64,000 bases of DNA from an uncultured Pseudomonadota bacterium (GTDB lineage: Bacteria > Myxococcota_A > UBA796 > CAJQPC01), in assembly GCA_913060515.1 (NCBI GenBank), contig CAJXRZ010000034.1:1-64000 (forward strand), in the 5' to 3' direction. A model generated the notes under the pieces. The model did no database searches, had not been told where the DNA came from, and saw only the letters and a list, made by a program, of their open reading frames with translations. Position numbers and translations under genes: made by a program. Each line of letters opens with the position of its first letter. Within the stretch, counting starts at the first letter, position 1. Shown here in pieces: positions 42,501-49,753 of this stretch.

Positions 42501-44871
42501 TGAGACACACATCGCCGCTGGCCGAGGCACCGAAGGCCGAGGAGGCCCCCGTCACGCTGGTGCCAAAGAGCTCCATGCCGTTGCTGCTGTAGAAGGAGGA
42601 GAGGTCCGATCCCACAGTGGCGGACTCAAAGTCGAAGCTCTCTCCAGCGTTCTCCCCCAGGATCTCAATGGCATCGGCGTCAAAGAGGTCAGACTGGGTG
42701 CGAAGCCAGTAGGCCCCATCGTTCCAGCCATCGCAGTCATTGTCCGTGGCAAAGCCCGAGTCCAACGCAGTGTCCTCGGCTGCGGATGGGTAGATGGATG
42801 CATCGGCGTCATCGCAGTCCGGGCCACCGGCCAGAGCGCTCACGAGCCCATCTGCGTCTGCATCCTCAAAGCTGGGCACCCACCCCCAGATGCTGACCAC
42901 ACCGGCCAGGGTCTTGGCGCCTGATGCGGCGAACCAAGCCCCGACAGCCACATCGCCGTAGCCGTCCCCGTTGTGGTCCTCCAGCCCCAAGACCGAGGTG
43001 CCCGCAGCGCCAGCCGCCACGCCCCCTTGTAGGGCATGATCCGCGGAGGCCGAGGTGGTCGTGGCCGCACTGATGGGCCCGTTGAAGACGTAGGCGGCAC
43101 CACTGGACCCGCTCACACCCGGGGCCCCCACAATCAGGTCGACGTCCCCGTCCCCGTTCGCATCGATGCTGGAGAAGCTGGCGCCAAGCTCGGCGTTGGT
43201 GCTGGCCCCGGTGGCCATCCAGTCGGCGTCCGAGCCCAGGTTGGCCCCGGTCCAGGCCGAGCCATCCAAGAACACATAGGCCGCGCCGGCTCCGCTGCCG
43301 CCGGTGCTCTCCTCGCTCGCGCCCATGACCAGGTCGCCCAGGCCGTCGCCGTCCAAGTCCGTGAGCAGCAAGGCGTTGCCAAAGCCATCCAGAGCCAGGT
43401 CCCCGGCGAAGCTCGCTGTGGCCGAGGTGCCGATGTCGTTGGACCCCGACCACGCCGCGGACCCGAGCACCAGCCAGGCCTCGCCAGCGTCGCTGTCGGT
43501 GGTGTCCGAGGTCGTGCTGCCTAAGAGCAGATCATCGAATCCGTCCCCGTCCGCGTCTCCGCCCGCGATGACCGCACCCAGCTTGTCGTTGGCGGTCTGT
43601 CCCGTGAAGTCCAGGGTGTTGACCGTCCCGCTGGCGACGCTGCCGCCGCTCCAGATACGAACGGCGCCCGCGTTGCCCAAGCTGCCGGCGTCCACGTTGG
43701 GAGAGCCGATGGCCAGGTCCAGGTAGCCGTCCCCGTCAAAGTCCAGGGCCGCCAGGGCGGTGCCGAAGCGCGGCTTGGTCGTCAGGGTCGGGCCCACCAG
43801 CTTGGCGTCGGCATCTACGGCATCAAAGTCTCCAGAGAAGGAGATGTTGGAGAAGATGTGTACCGCCCCCTCCTTGGCGTTGCTGCCGGCCAACTCCGGC
43901 TCGCCCAGAATGACCTCTGGGGCCCCGTCACCGTCGAGATCCGCGATGGCCATCGCGGTGCCCAGCAAGTCGCCGCTGTTGCCCGTGAAGCTGGCTTGGG
44001 CCAAGGCCACGTCCCCATCCAAGGGGCTGCTTCCGCCGTAGCTCAGCCAGACCGTGTCGCTCTGCGGCGCGCCGATGAGCACATCGCCCAAGCCATCGGA
44101 GTTCAGGTCTCCACCGGCCAAGGTCTCGCCAATGAAGCTGTAGTCGCTGCTCCCGCTCCACTCCTGGCGATACTCGCTGCTCAGGTCCACGGTCGCTGCG
44201 CTGGGCCGCTGGGAGGGGTCGCCGAACCAGGCGCTGGTGCTGTCGCTGAGCCCGCCCACACAGGACCACTCCAGACCAGCGCTGCTGCCCTGAATTCCGA
44301 TGCTCGCCCCCACGCCGCCGGTGTAGGAGGAGGAGCCAAAGCTCAGGTCCTCATGAACGACCACGACCTCGTTCGGGCGGCCCTCTTGGAACCAGATCTG
44401 AACCTGTCCCGTCGCCGAGGCCCCGCTGGGTGTGATGTCTTGCCAGTCGGCCACCCAGATCCGGTTGGGGGTGCGGCCAAGGGTTGCGGTGCGCACCGTG
44501 CCGCCCTGTAGGTCATCCCAATAGGCGGCCACCCCTTGCCAGGTGCCGCTGCCTGGGCAGGCCGCGGAGCTGGCGGCTTGGCTGCCCGAGAAGAAGGCAG
44601 TGCCGTTGTCTCCAACGATGATCTGGCTCTCGGTGCTGCCGTACCAGCTCACATCAAAGGGCAGATCCACGCTCGCCGTGTCCTCGTCCCCCAAGCCGAG
44701 ATCGGATCCCTCATCGTCGATGTCCAGGGCCAGGTGAGGCGGGCCATCGGACTCGGCCGAGTCGATCCACTCCATGCCGGCGCTGTCCGGGCCGCCGGTC
44801 GCCGCCATCGCCAAACCGAAGAGCACCGAGCTTGTGCCGATGAGCAGGGAGATGCGGCCGGGAAGGGACAT
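39574..44871 (-). CDS. Giant MopE-repeat / FG-GAP surface protein with sorting tail
   Basis: Secreted protein of about 1765 residues. Signal peptide MSLPGRISLLIGTSSVLFGLAMA. The N-terminal 200 residues resemble a nidogen-like or lectin-like sandwich (FDVSWYGSTESQIIVGDNGT). Then FG-GAP-type propeller repeats with DxDGDG loops (about 250-670), then two beta-sandwich blocks separated by single MopE repeats, then about 13 tandem MopE-type repeats (DCDD, PGA, DGxDxDC) in the C-terminal third. The tail is an acidic Gly/Thr/Glu linker (ETGDTGDTGEP) followed by CGGCSGSGGAGG, a hydrophobic helix and RRRR, resembling a MYXO-CTERM anchor. The repeats are probably Ca2+ or Cu binding (family knowledge). 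Start 44871 (ATG); a GTG at 44886 is also in frame. Confidence 0.88.
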   Translation of the reverse strand: MSLPGRISLLIGTSSVLFGLAMAATGGPDSAGMEWIDSAESDGPPHLALDIDDEGSDLGLGDEDTASVDLPFDVSWYGSTESQIIVGDNGTAFFSGSQAASSAACPGSGTWQGVAAYWDDLQGGTVRTATLGRTPNRIWVADWQDITPSGASATGQVQIWFQEGRPNEVVVVHEDLSFGSSSYTGGVGASIGIQGSSAGLEWSCVGGLSDSTSAWFGDPSQRPSAATVDLSSEYRQEWSGSSDYSFIGETLAGGDLNSDGLGDVLIGAPQSDTVWLSYGGSSPLDGDVALAQASFTGNSGDLLGTAMAIADLDGDGAPEVILGEPELAGSNAKEGAVHIFSNISFSGDFDAVDADAKLVGPTLTTKPRFGTALAALDFDGDGYLDLAIGSPNVDAGSLGNAGAVRIWSGGSVASGTVNTLDFTGQTANDKLGAVIAGGDADGDGFDDLLLGSTTSDTTDSDAGEAWLVLGSAAWSGSNDIGTSATASFAGDLALDGFGNALLLTDLDGDGLGDLVMGASEESTGGSGAGAAYVFLDGSAWTGANLGSDADWMATGASTNAELGASFSSIDANGDGDVDLIVGAPGVSGSSGAAYVFNGPISAATTTSASADHALQGGVAAGAAGTSVLGLEDHNGDGYGDVAVGAWFAASGAKTLAGVVSIWGWVPSFEDADADGLVSALAGGPDCDDADASIYPSAAEDTALDSGFATDNDCDGWNDGAYWLRTQSDLFDADAIEILGENAGESFDFESATVGSDLSSFYSSNGMELFGTSVTGASSAFGASASGDVCLKVSGTSLTVSFDSDVDGVSFGLLDASGPLTFQAWDGSGASVLSTGGALKLEADGEDVPGGRFVGVLFDSPIQKLRITPTTSDGVGYDDWQVYWSEDSDRDGDGYTGGDGDCDDSDADVNPDATEDLNDGIDNDCDGTVDGGGATAYTDASSWESDAGVTLQEMDFEDLTVGDTVSSDYADLGLDVDSSLDVSTDIDGASPNETQGGEANTTTVTLSFEEVQPAVAFEILDGQGTFTLTGYAHGSALYSNTLTLSENNSSSFRGYVYDYGVDTLEITGPSTDTWGLDDISFAELGLDDADGDGFTEAEGDCDDSDATVYEGATETWYDGVDSDCGGDSDYDADGDGYDSDDDCDDGDSSVSPDAEETYYDGVDSDCDGGSDYDADGDGYDDSSYGGTDCDDSDAAVSPGASEVFYDATDDNCDPTDDFDADGDGYSASGYGSSGSIGTGDCDDAESGTSPGASETWYDGVDADCDGASDYDADEDGYESETYGGTDCDDGDEAVNPGVTDVWYDGLDQDCAGDSDYDADLDGYDHDSYGGLDCDDTDASINPDGTESSTDDGIDEDCDGVDEWDDDLDGFRDVDQGGNDCDDADATIYPGAADTCYDGTDSDCFGNSDYDCDGDGYDSDAYGGLDCDDAAGSVNPGALDYSYDGVDSNCDGLDDYDVDGDGYDVDFYGGLDCDDTDAGISPAAVEIWYDGVDQDCAADSDYDADGDGSESIDYLGDDCDDADATICPTCVDVPDDGIDQDCDGADDLDGDGDGYGSDDCDDTDPDVSPGASEIWYDGVDQDCSGTSDFDADLDGQDSEVWGGQDCDDGDASVRFGGSEIWYDGKDGDCLGGDDYDQDGDGFAIDTWGGTDCVDTDPAIHPDVALDECFGGDQDCDGEVDEDCEAEETGDTGDTGEPLDTSETGDTSEDTGAPSETGEPSDSEPDTEPQDTGEAPEADGCGGCSGSGGAGGLAWLAVLALGALRRRR
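39838..41640 (-). repeat. About 13 tandem MopE-type repeats in the giant surface protein
   Basis: Within the surface protein gene, a unit of about 40-45 codons recurs with the core DCDD-(x)8-PGA-(x)3-WYDGVDxDC and a DYDADGDGYD turn. I count about 13 copies in this block, with two further isolated copies upstream in the gene. The DNA is strongly repetitive, so this region is prone to assembly collapse or copy-number change. Confidence 0.8.
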
Positions 44872-44931
44872 GCCACCAGGGTACACCGAGGGGGTCGATC
44901 TCCAGCCTATTTCCGGGTCTGTGGCCCTTTT

Positions 44932-44991
44932 ACAAAGCTTTAGGGGCTGTCAACAAATGTCTGTTCGCGCCTTGGGCGGTGAAAGCTTTGT
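44932..44991. repeat. 10-base perfect inverted repeat with 40-base spacer
   Basis: ACAAAGCTTT (44932-44941) and AAAGCTTTGT (44982-44991) are exact reverse complements. It lies about 60 bases upstream of the giant surface protein gene, whose transcription runs leftward. It may be two operator half-sites, or the stem of an RNA. Confidence 0.45.
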
Positions 44992-45113
44992 GCTCCTGGA
45001 GCGTCTCACTACCAGAACACAAGAACAGGACGGTGTGGCTCCAGCCTCAATCTTTCAAAGCATTTGAAGGGAACCTCGGGCAGAGGTGTGAGCCCCGACT
45101 GGAATTGTGCATA

Positions 45114-45154
45114 GGTCGGCCCCCGTTGGTGGGGGGCCGGCCTTTTCTGTTTTT
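45114..45154 (+). terminator. Strong intrinsic terminator-like hairpin
   Basis: GGTCGGCCCCC pairs with GGGGGCCGGCC (11 base pairs, one wobble) around a 7-base loop, followed by TTTTCTGTTTTT. No annotated plus-strand gene ends upstream: the nearest is the DCC-family gene ending at 39571, with the giant minus-strand gene in between. This raises the possibility of an unannotated plus-strand RNA transcribed from about 44900-45110. Confidence 0.72.
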
Positions 45155-45161
45155 ATCGAGA

Positions 45162-45222
45162 GGGGGGGCCCTGCCCCCCCTTGTTGGGCTTTGCCCAACA
45201 CCCCCTGGGGTTCTTCAGGGGG
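45162..45222. repeat. Three consecutive palindromes downstream of a terminator
   Basis: In order: G7-ccctg-C7 (45162-45180), TGTTGGGC-ttt-GCCCAACA (45182-45200, perfect 8 bp) and CCCCCTG-gggttctt-CAGGGGG (45201-45222). They are adjacent with almost no spacer, a pattern of repetitive palindromic elements (REP-like) or of a highly structured RNA. Confidence 0.65.
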
Positions 45223-45338
45223 CGTCGACGGAGCACTTTTCTCGAGTCGTCGTTTCGCTGCGCTCTCCTCCTTTGTCTCCAAAAGCGCCCCGGGCCCCTT
45301 TCATCACGGGCGGCAGCGGGCAGTTGCCCGACTGACGC

Positions 45339-45415
45339 CGAAGGGCAACACCCAGCGGGTTTCCGAAGGACAACACCCAGCGGGTTTCCGAAGGACAACA
45401 CGCAGCGCGGTTCTT
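45339..45415 (+). repeat. Three tandem copies of a ~25-bp unit
   Basis: The unit cgaaggacaacacccagcgg plus gtttc occurs three times: copy 1 has one difference (agggc), copy 2 is clean, copy 3 is diverged at its end. It lies in non-coding DNA just upstream of a secreted protein gene. Confidence 0.75.
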
Positions 45416-45546
45416 CAGGGGGGACTTGGACGGAACCGACTTCCACACGGAGCTGGTGCGGCTCAAGGAAATCGCGTGCCCGAAGGACGGAAAGCAGAAC
45501 CGAGGAGACAAGCGCTTGTCCATTCCAGAATGCACTGGATGGTCCC

Positions 45547-46701
45547 TTGAAGAAACGCCTCCTCTGGCTGGCCCTGATTCCCCTCAGTTTGGGTGCGCTG
45601 CATGTGGCGCACACGGCCCACGCCGCCACGGATCCGCACCCCATGGAGGTGCGCGCACTGACCCACCAGCTGGCCCTCTGGGACGGGAGCTCGCCCACGG
45701 AGGAGGTGACGGCGATGCGGCGAATGAACCCCGAATGGGACTTCATGCAGCGCACCTTCATGGTGCTCTCGCTGGCCAACCGCGCGGCCGAAGACCCCAC
45801 GCTGAAGGCCGACTATCTGCCCGTGATCGACCGCATCTTGGCCGACACGCTGGCGATGGAATCCCAACATGGCCAGCACTGGTACCTGCTCTCCTATGCA
45901 GACCGAAAGCCCTTCCAGAATCCCAGTGGGCGCAGCCTGTTTGTGGACGGCGAGGTGGCGGTGATGCTCGGGGCGCGCCTCATGCTGGAGGATGAGCCCC
46001 AGACGCGCACCGCGTTCCAAGCCCGCATCGCCTTGATCGAGTCCGAGATGCGGGCTGGCCCCTTGCTCTCAGCGGAGAGCTACCCCGATGAGATCTGGAC
46101 CTTCTGCAACAGCTTCGCGCTGGTGGCACTGCGCATGGACGAGCTGACCTCGGGCGCGGACCACAGCCAGCTGACGGGCGCGTGGATCGAGATGGCCAAA
46201 GCGAACTTGATCGATCCGGCGACGGGAATGCTCATCTCCTCCTACAACTACAAGGGCACGCGCATGGACGGCCCCGAAGGCAGCTCCATCTGGTTGGTCT
46301 CCACAAACCTGATGCTCTTTGATCCCGAATTCGCCAATGCGCAGTACACGCTGGCCAAAGAACACCTGGGCGCTCGGGTGGCGAACATGGCCTACGCCAA
46401 AGAGTGGCCAGAGCGCGCACAGGGCGTGGTGGACGTGGACTCCGGGCCCATCATTCCGGGCCTGGATGCAAGCGCGAGCTCCAGCGGCTTTGCTCTGCTG
46501 GCGGCCACGGCCTTCCAAGATGCAGAGCACGAGATCGCACTGCGCCGGGCCCTGGACGCGGCAGACCTGATGCTGGCATTGGACCCGGAGCTGGCGGCCG
46601 CAGCGGACAACCCCGTCGGTGAGTCAGTCCTGCTCTACGCCATGAGCTTCGGACCGCTCTGGGCTCAGCTTGCAGAGGCCCCCTCTCAGCTCCCTAGCTG
46701 A
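45547..46701 (+). CDS. Secreted hypothetical protein, possibly LinD-like all-helical barrel
   Basis: A 384-residue exported protein. It is read from TTG at 45547 because this gives a clean signal peptide (LKKRLLWLALIPLSLGALHV then AHA); the preceding frame runs through repeats. The mature part is helical with paired repeats such as FMQRTFMVLSLANRA, WYLLSYADRKPF, SYPDEIWTFCNSFALVALRM and GSSIWLVSTNLMLFDPEFA. The pattern of a helix pair with W, D and conserved aromatics recalls the (alpha/alpha)6 barrel of linalool dehydratase/isomerase-like proteins. This is a weak analogy and I would not assign a reaction. A weak GGATGG precedes the start. Confidence 0.65.
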   Translation: MKKRLLWLALIPLSLGALHVAHTAHAATDPHPMEVRALTHQLALWDGSSPTEEVTAMRRMNPEWDFMQRTFMVLSLANRAAEDPTLKADYLPVIDRILADTLAMESQHGQHWYLLSYADRKPFQNPSGRSLFVDGEVAVMLGARLMLEDEPQTRTAFQARIALIESEMRAGPLLSAESYPDEIWTFCNSFALVALRMDELTSGADHSQLTGAWIEMAKANLIDPATGMLISSYNYKGTRMDGPEGSSIWLVSTNLMLFDPEFANAQYTLAKEHLGARVANMAYAKEWPERAQGVVDVDSGPIIPGLDASASSSGFALLAATAFQDAEHEIALRRALDAADLMLALDPELAAAADNPVGESVLLYAMSFGPLWAQLAEAPSQLPS

Positions 46702-46774
46702 GCTCTCCTTGGCAGCGGCAACCTCTTGCTGTCACCCTCGCGTAATAGTCAAAGTGCCCCCCGAACCCTAACTA

Positions 46775-46960
46775 CAAAGCGGGAGCCCGAGAGGGTTCTC
46801 CGTCGGCCCCCTTGGGGGGACTTCCTGTAGAAAGGGTTGCCAGTCCCGCCTTCCCGTCACGAAAACCCGACGGGGTCGACACCTCCCCAGCGCCCGTAGA
46901 TGGGGCCAGCTGGCCAGAACGCCCGGACGCTCTTTTTGGGCGCCCGGGCATTCTTTTTTT
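46775..46960 (+). ncRNA. Candidate structured RNA or leader ending in a terminator
   Basis: Between two plus-strand genes the sequence folds into a series of hairpins: CGGGAGCCC-gaga-GGGTTCTCCG (46780-46802, one bulge, GNRA tetraloop), a C5/G6 hairpin near 46807-46819, CCCGTC-(10)-GACGGG (46853-46874), the palindrome GGCCAGCTGGCC (46904-46915), and a terminator hairpin at 46917-46953 followed by TTTTTTT. The combination suggests either an independent small RNA or an attenuator/riboswitch for the His-rich protein gene 60 bases further on. It matches none of the riboswitch classes I know by eye. Transcription start unknown. Confidence 0.45.
46917..46960 (+). terminator. Intrinsic terminator upstream of the His-rich protein gene
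   Basis: GAACGCCCGG (46917-46926) pairs with CCGGGCATTC (46944-46953) at nine of ten positions, followed by seven T. It lies 60 bases before the ATG of the next gene, so it ends either a small RNA or, in some conditions, the leader of that gene. Confidence 0.75.
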
Positions 46961-47020
46961 GGGGGTGCACTGAATGGATGCCCAGAGCCCGCGTCTTTCC
47001 AAACAACGCGAGGTGACGAG

Positions 47021-47671
47021 ATGCTGCTTTCCATTCTTCTGGCCCTGAGCCCCACCGCTGATGCCCACGGAAACGGCCACAAGAGCCATTCCCACAGCAG
47101 CCATCACAGCTCTTCCCACAGCTCACACCACAGCTCACACCACAGCTCACACCACAGCTCACACAGCAGCAGCCACTACCGGCCTGCCAAGGTTCGCACC
47201 GGCCAGCTGGTCGTGCACAACGCCTCCTACCAACAGGTCCAAGTCTTCGTAGACGGCATCTCCTACGGCTACCTGAGCAACGGCTCGATGGCCCTGAGCG
47301 TCAACGCCGGCAGCCACCGGGTCAAGGTCGTTCACAACGGCCGTGTGCTCAACAACAGAGACGTGATGATCTACGGCGGCAGTCAGGCCTCCGTCTCGGT
47401 GAACATCCCCACCGTCGGGCAGGTCTGGGTGACCAACTACGAGCCCTACCCTGTCTTTGTATACGTAGACGGACGCCAGATCACGACCCTGGCAGCCGGC
47501 GAAGTTCGCTGCTTGGACGTGGCCCTGGGTGGACACCGCGTGGACCTGGTCGATGCCCGCCAGTACGGCAGCACGGTCGTCAGCGTGAGCGTCAGCTTGG
47601 ACGGATGGAGCGCAGGCGCCGTGGCGACCCCGCAGCGCCAGGCCAGCCACGGGCACCAGCGCCCTCGCTGA
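47021..47671 (+). CDS. Secreted His/Ser-rich protein, probable metal binder
   Basis: A 216-residue exported protein: signal peptide MLLSILLALSPTADA, then a low-complexity His/Ser region (GNGHKSHSHSSHHSSSHSSH and so on, about 20 His in 40 residues) encoded by a 12-bp tandem repeat. The rest is beta-rich with two similar segments (GQLVVHNASYQQVQVFVDGI and GQVWVTNYEPYPVFVYVDGR), a duplicated PEGA-like fold. The His tract would bind Zn, Ni, Co or Cu. GAGGTGA sits about 5-10 bases before the ATG. A terminator-bearing structured RNA lies 60 bases upstream, which may control it. Family unknown. Confidence 0.75.
   Translation: MLLSILLALSPTADAHGNGHKSHSHSSHHSSSHSSHHSSHHSSHHSSHSSSHYRPAKVRTGQLVVHNASYQQVQVFVDGISYGYLSNGSMALSVNAGSHRVKVVHNGRVLNNRDVMIYGGSQASVSVNIPTVGQVWVTNYEPYPVFVYVDGRQITTLAAGEVRCLDVALGGHRVDLVDARQYGSTVVSVSVSLDGWSAGAVATPQRQASHGHQRPR
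47118..47168 (+). repeat. 12-bp tandem repeat encoding HSSH tract
   Basis: The unit cagctcacacca is repeated about four times in frame, encoding repeated His-Ser-Ser-His. It is the source of the His-rich tract and could change length by slippage. Confidence 0.75.
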
Positions 47672-47797
47672 GCAGGCGCCGGGCTTCAACGACCATCGCT
47701 TGAGTGAACGGGCAAGCCTTTCCACAGCGGGAGGGCTTGCTCTTGCTGCATCTTGGTGCCGGGCACCCCCACCAATAAACGTTAGTCCCCGGCCACA

Positions 47798-49675
47798 ATG
47801 GCCAAGACCCAAGACATTCGCCGCAACAGCGCGGTGGTCGGCGCGGCGAACCTGCTGACCCGCGCGACCGGCCTGATCCGGGAGATGGCCTTCGCGGCTG
47901 CCTTTGGGGCAGGCATCCAGGCCGACGCCTTCAACGCCGCATTCAGAATCGGCAACCTCTTCCGTGAGCTCTTCGCGGAAGGCGCGCTGTCCAACGCCTT
48001 TGTCCCCCTCTACGCCAGCGTGGAAGAGGGCGAGGGCCGTGAGAGCGCCTACGCCCTGGTCAACGCATTCTTGGGCGTTTTGCTCTTGGCCGTGGGCGGG
48101 GTCACCATCCTGACCTTCGTGGCTGCCGAGCCCTTGGTCTGGGCCGTGGCCAGCGGATTCGCCGACGACCCCGTCAAGTTCGACCTGAGCGTGCGCTTGG
48201 CTCGGGTGCTGAGCCCCTTTGTGGCCACCGTCTCCGTCGCCAGCGTGTTCATGGGCATGCTGAACCTGCGCGGCAAGTTCTTTCTGCCCGCCATCATGCC
48301 GATGTTCTTCAACGCATCGGTCATCGCGGCGTGCATCATCGGCGCCAAGGTCGAGCTGCCCTTTGAGCCCATCATGCTGGTGGCGGCTGCGGCCCTGCTC
48401 GGCGGCATGGCCCAGGCCTTGGTGCAGCTCCCGGTCCTGGTGCGCGGCGGCTTTCGCTTCGCGCCCAACCTGCGCGGCCACCCGGCCCTCAAGCGCCTGA
48501 TCAAGTTCATCGGCCCGGCCATCATCGCCATCTCGGTCATCCAGCTGCACATCTTGATCGAGACCCAGCTCGCCAGCCGCCAAGGGGACGGGGCCGTGAG
48601 CTGGCTGCTCTACAGCTTCCGCATCGCCCACTTGCCCTTCTCCATCGTCTCTGGAGCGGTAGGCGTGGCCTCGTTGGCGGGACTCAGCGTCTTGGCGGCT
48701 CAGGAGAAGTGGGGTCGCTTTCGGGCCGATCTGGCCAGCGCGCTGAACCTCAACTCCTTCCTTCTGCTGCCCAGCGCCGTTGGCCTCTTCATGCTGGCCT
48801 CGCCCATCACCGCCCTCTTCTTCGAGCGTGGCGCCTTCACCGCGAGCGACACCGCCCAGACCGCCGCGATGCTGCAGATGTACGCCGTGGCTCTGATGGG
48901 CATCGGCGCCCAGCGCATCCTGGTCCCGGTCTTCTACACCCTGGATGATCCCAAGACCCCGATGTGGGCCGGCATCGCAACCTTGGTGGTCAAGCTCCCC
49001 TTGGCCCTCTGGCTGCTGGATGTTGTGGGCTTGCGCGGACTGCCCCTCTCCCACGCCGTCCTGGTCACCGGCGAGGTGGGCGTCCTGATCTGGCTGCTCT
49101 CCAGGCGCATCGAAGGCGGCCTGCTCCGTGCCCTGGTCGGCCCTCAGGTTCGCATCCTCATCGCCAGTGGGGTGATGGGAGCAGGACTCTGGGCACTGGA
49201 AGGCCGGCTGCCGGGTATCCCAGGTTTGCTCCTCACCATCGTCTTGGGCGCTGCGCTCTTTGTGCTCGCCAGCGAGGCCATTGGACTGCGGGAGGCCCGC
49301 TCCATTTTGGGACGCCTGCGCCGCCCCAAGGGACTGCCCCCGACGGTCGATGCCGACACCCAAGCCCTGCTCGCCCAGCTCTCGGGAACACCGGTCTCTC
49401 TGGACACCGAGACCTGGCAACTCCACGGCCCCAAGGCCTCCGCTCAGCTCATCGCCGAAGGTGGGGCACTACGCCTCGAGGCGATCAAGGTGGCCAACGC
49501 CCCGACTGCGCCAGAGGCGCCCTTGTTGATTTCGGCCATCATGCGCGTGGGCGGTGGTCCCCCGACCCTTCGAGGCCTCTGGCTCGGAGATCAAGCCCTC
49601 AACGTGGTTAACGACCAGATCTACCTCGGTGATGCGCCCGGTCCGGTGCTTCCCGTGGAGCCTGCGCAAGTCTGA
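47798..49675 (+). CDS. murJ: Lipid II flippase MurJ
   Basis: Integral membrane flippase of the MOP superfamily that moves lipid II across the inner membrane, needed for peptidoglycan synthesis. The N-terminus carries the family motif: RRNSAVVGAANLLTRATGLIREMAFAAAFG, then ADAFNAAFRIGNLFRELFAEGALSNAFVPLY. About 14 hydrophobic helices follow. Distinctive is a soluble C-terminal extension of about 110 residues (LRRPKGLPPTVDADTQALLA to the end) absent from E. coli MurJ; it is beta-rich and I cannot name it. The start ATG at 47798 is placed at the family's usual N-terminus. Confidence 0.93.
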   Translation: MAKTQDIRRNSAVVGAANLLTRATGLIREMAFAAAFGAGIQADAFNAAFRIGNLFRELFAEGALSNAFVPLYASVEEGEGRESAYALVNAFLGVLLLAVGGVTILTFVAAEPLVWAVASGFADDPVKFDLSVRLARVLSPFVATVSVASVFMGMLNLRGKFFLPAIMPMFFNASVIAACIIGAKVELPFEPIMLVAAAALLGGMAQALVQLPVLVRGGFRFAPNLRGHPALKRLIKFIGPAIIAISVIQLHILIETQLASRQGDGAVSWLLYSFRIAHLPFSIVSGAVGVASLAGLSVLAAQEKWGRFRADLASALNLNSFLLLPSAVGLFMLASPITALFFERGAFTASDTAQTAAMLQMYAVALMGIGAQRILVPVFYTLDDPKTPMWAGIATLVVKLPLALWLLDVVGLRGLPLSHAVLVTGEVGVLIWLLSRRIEGGLLRALVGPQVRILIASGVMGAGLWALEGRLPGIPGLLLTIVLGAALFVLASEAIGLREARSILGRLRRPKGLPPTVDADTQALLAQLSGTPVSLDTETWQLHGPKASAQLIAEGGALRLEAIKVANAPTAPEAPLLISAIMRVGGGPPTLRGLWLGDQALNVVNDQIYLGDAPGPVLPVEPAQV

Positions 49676-49753
49676 CCTCGCAGACGGGCACTCTCGCGGC
49701 TATCTTGGGGGGAGGTCCGGTCTAGCTGGGCCCAGCTTTGTAGAGGACCACAC

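Larger units (their letters stand above)
44872..45546. other. 0.67 kb non-coding stretch with palindromes and tandem repeats
   Basis: No convincing coding frame. The stretch holds, left to right: a 10-base inverted repeat (44932/44982), a small dyad TTCAAA-gca-TTTGAA (45054-45068), a strong plus-strand terminator (45114-45154), three more hairpins (45162-45222), a hairpin CGGGC-AGTT-GCCCG near 45317, three 25-bp tandem repeats (45339-45415) and a duplicated 14-base ggttcttcaggggg (45209-45222 and 45410-45423). Reading frames that cross it into the next gene are low-complexity and unlikely to be translated. Confidence 0.7.

Noticed and set aside
45339-45415. Three short tandem repeats considered as a CRISPR
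   Set aside because: The copies are directly adjacent with no spacers, and no cas gene is present.
46775-46960. Structured region considered as 6S RNA, RNase P, c-di-GMP or NiCo riboswitch
   Set aside because: None of the conserved cores of these RNAs could be recognised, so I leave it as an unclassified candidate.
47159-49426. 755-residue minus-strand frame opposite murJ and the His-rich gene
   Set aside because: Composition is Gln/Gly/Asp-rich and compositional only; it crosses two real plus-strand genes.
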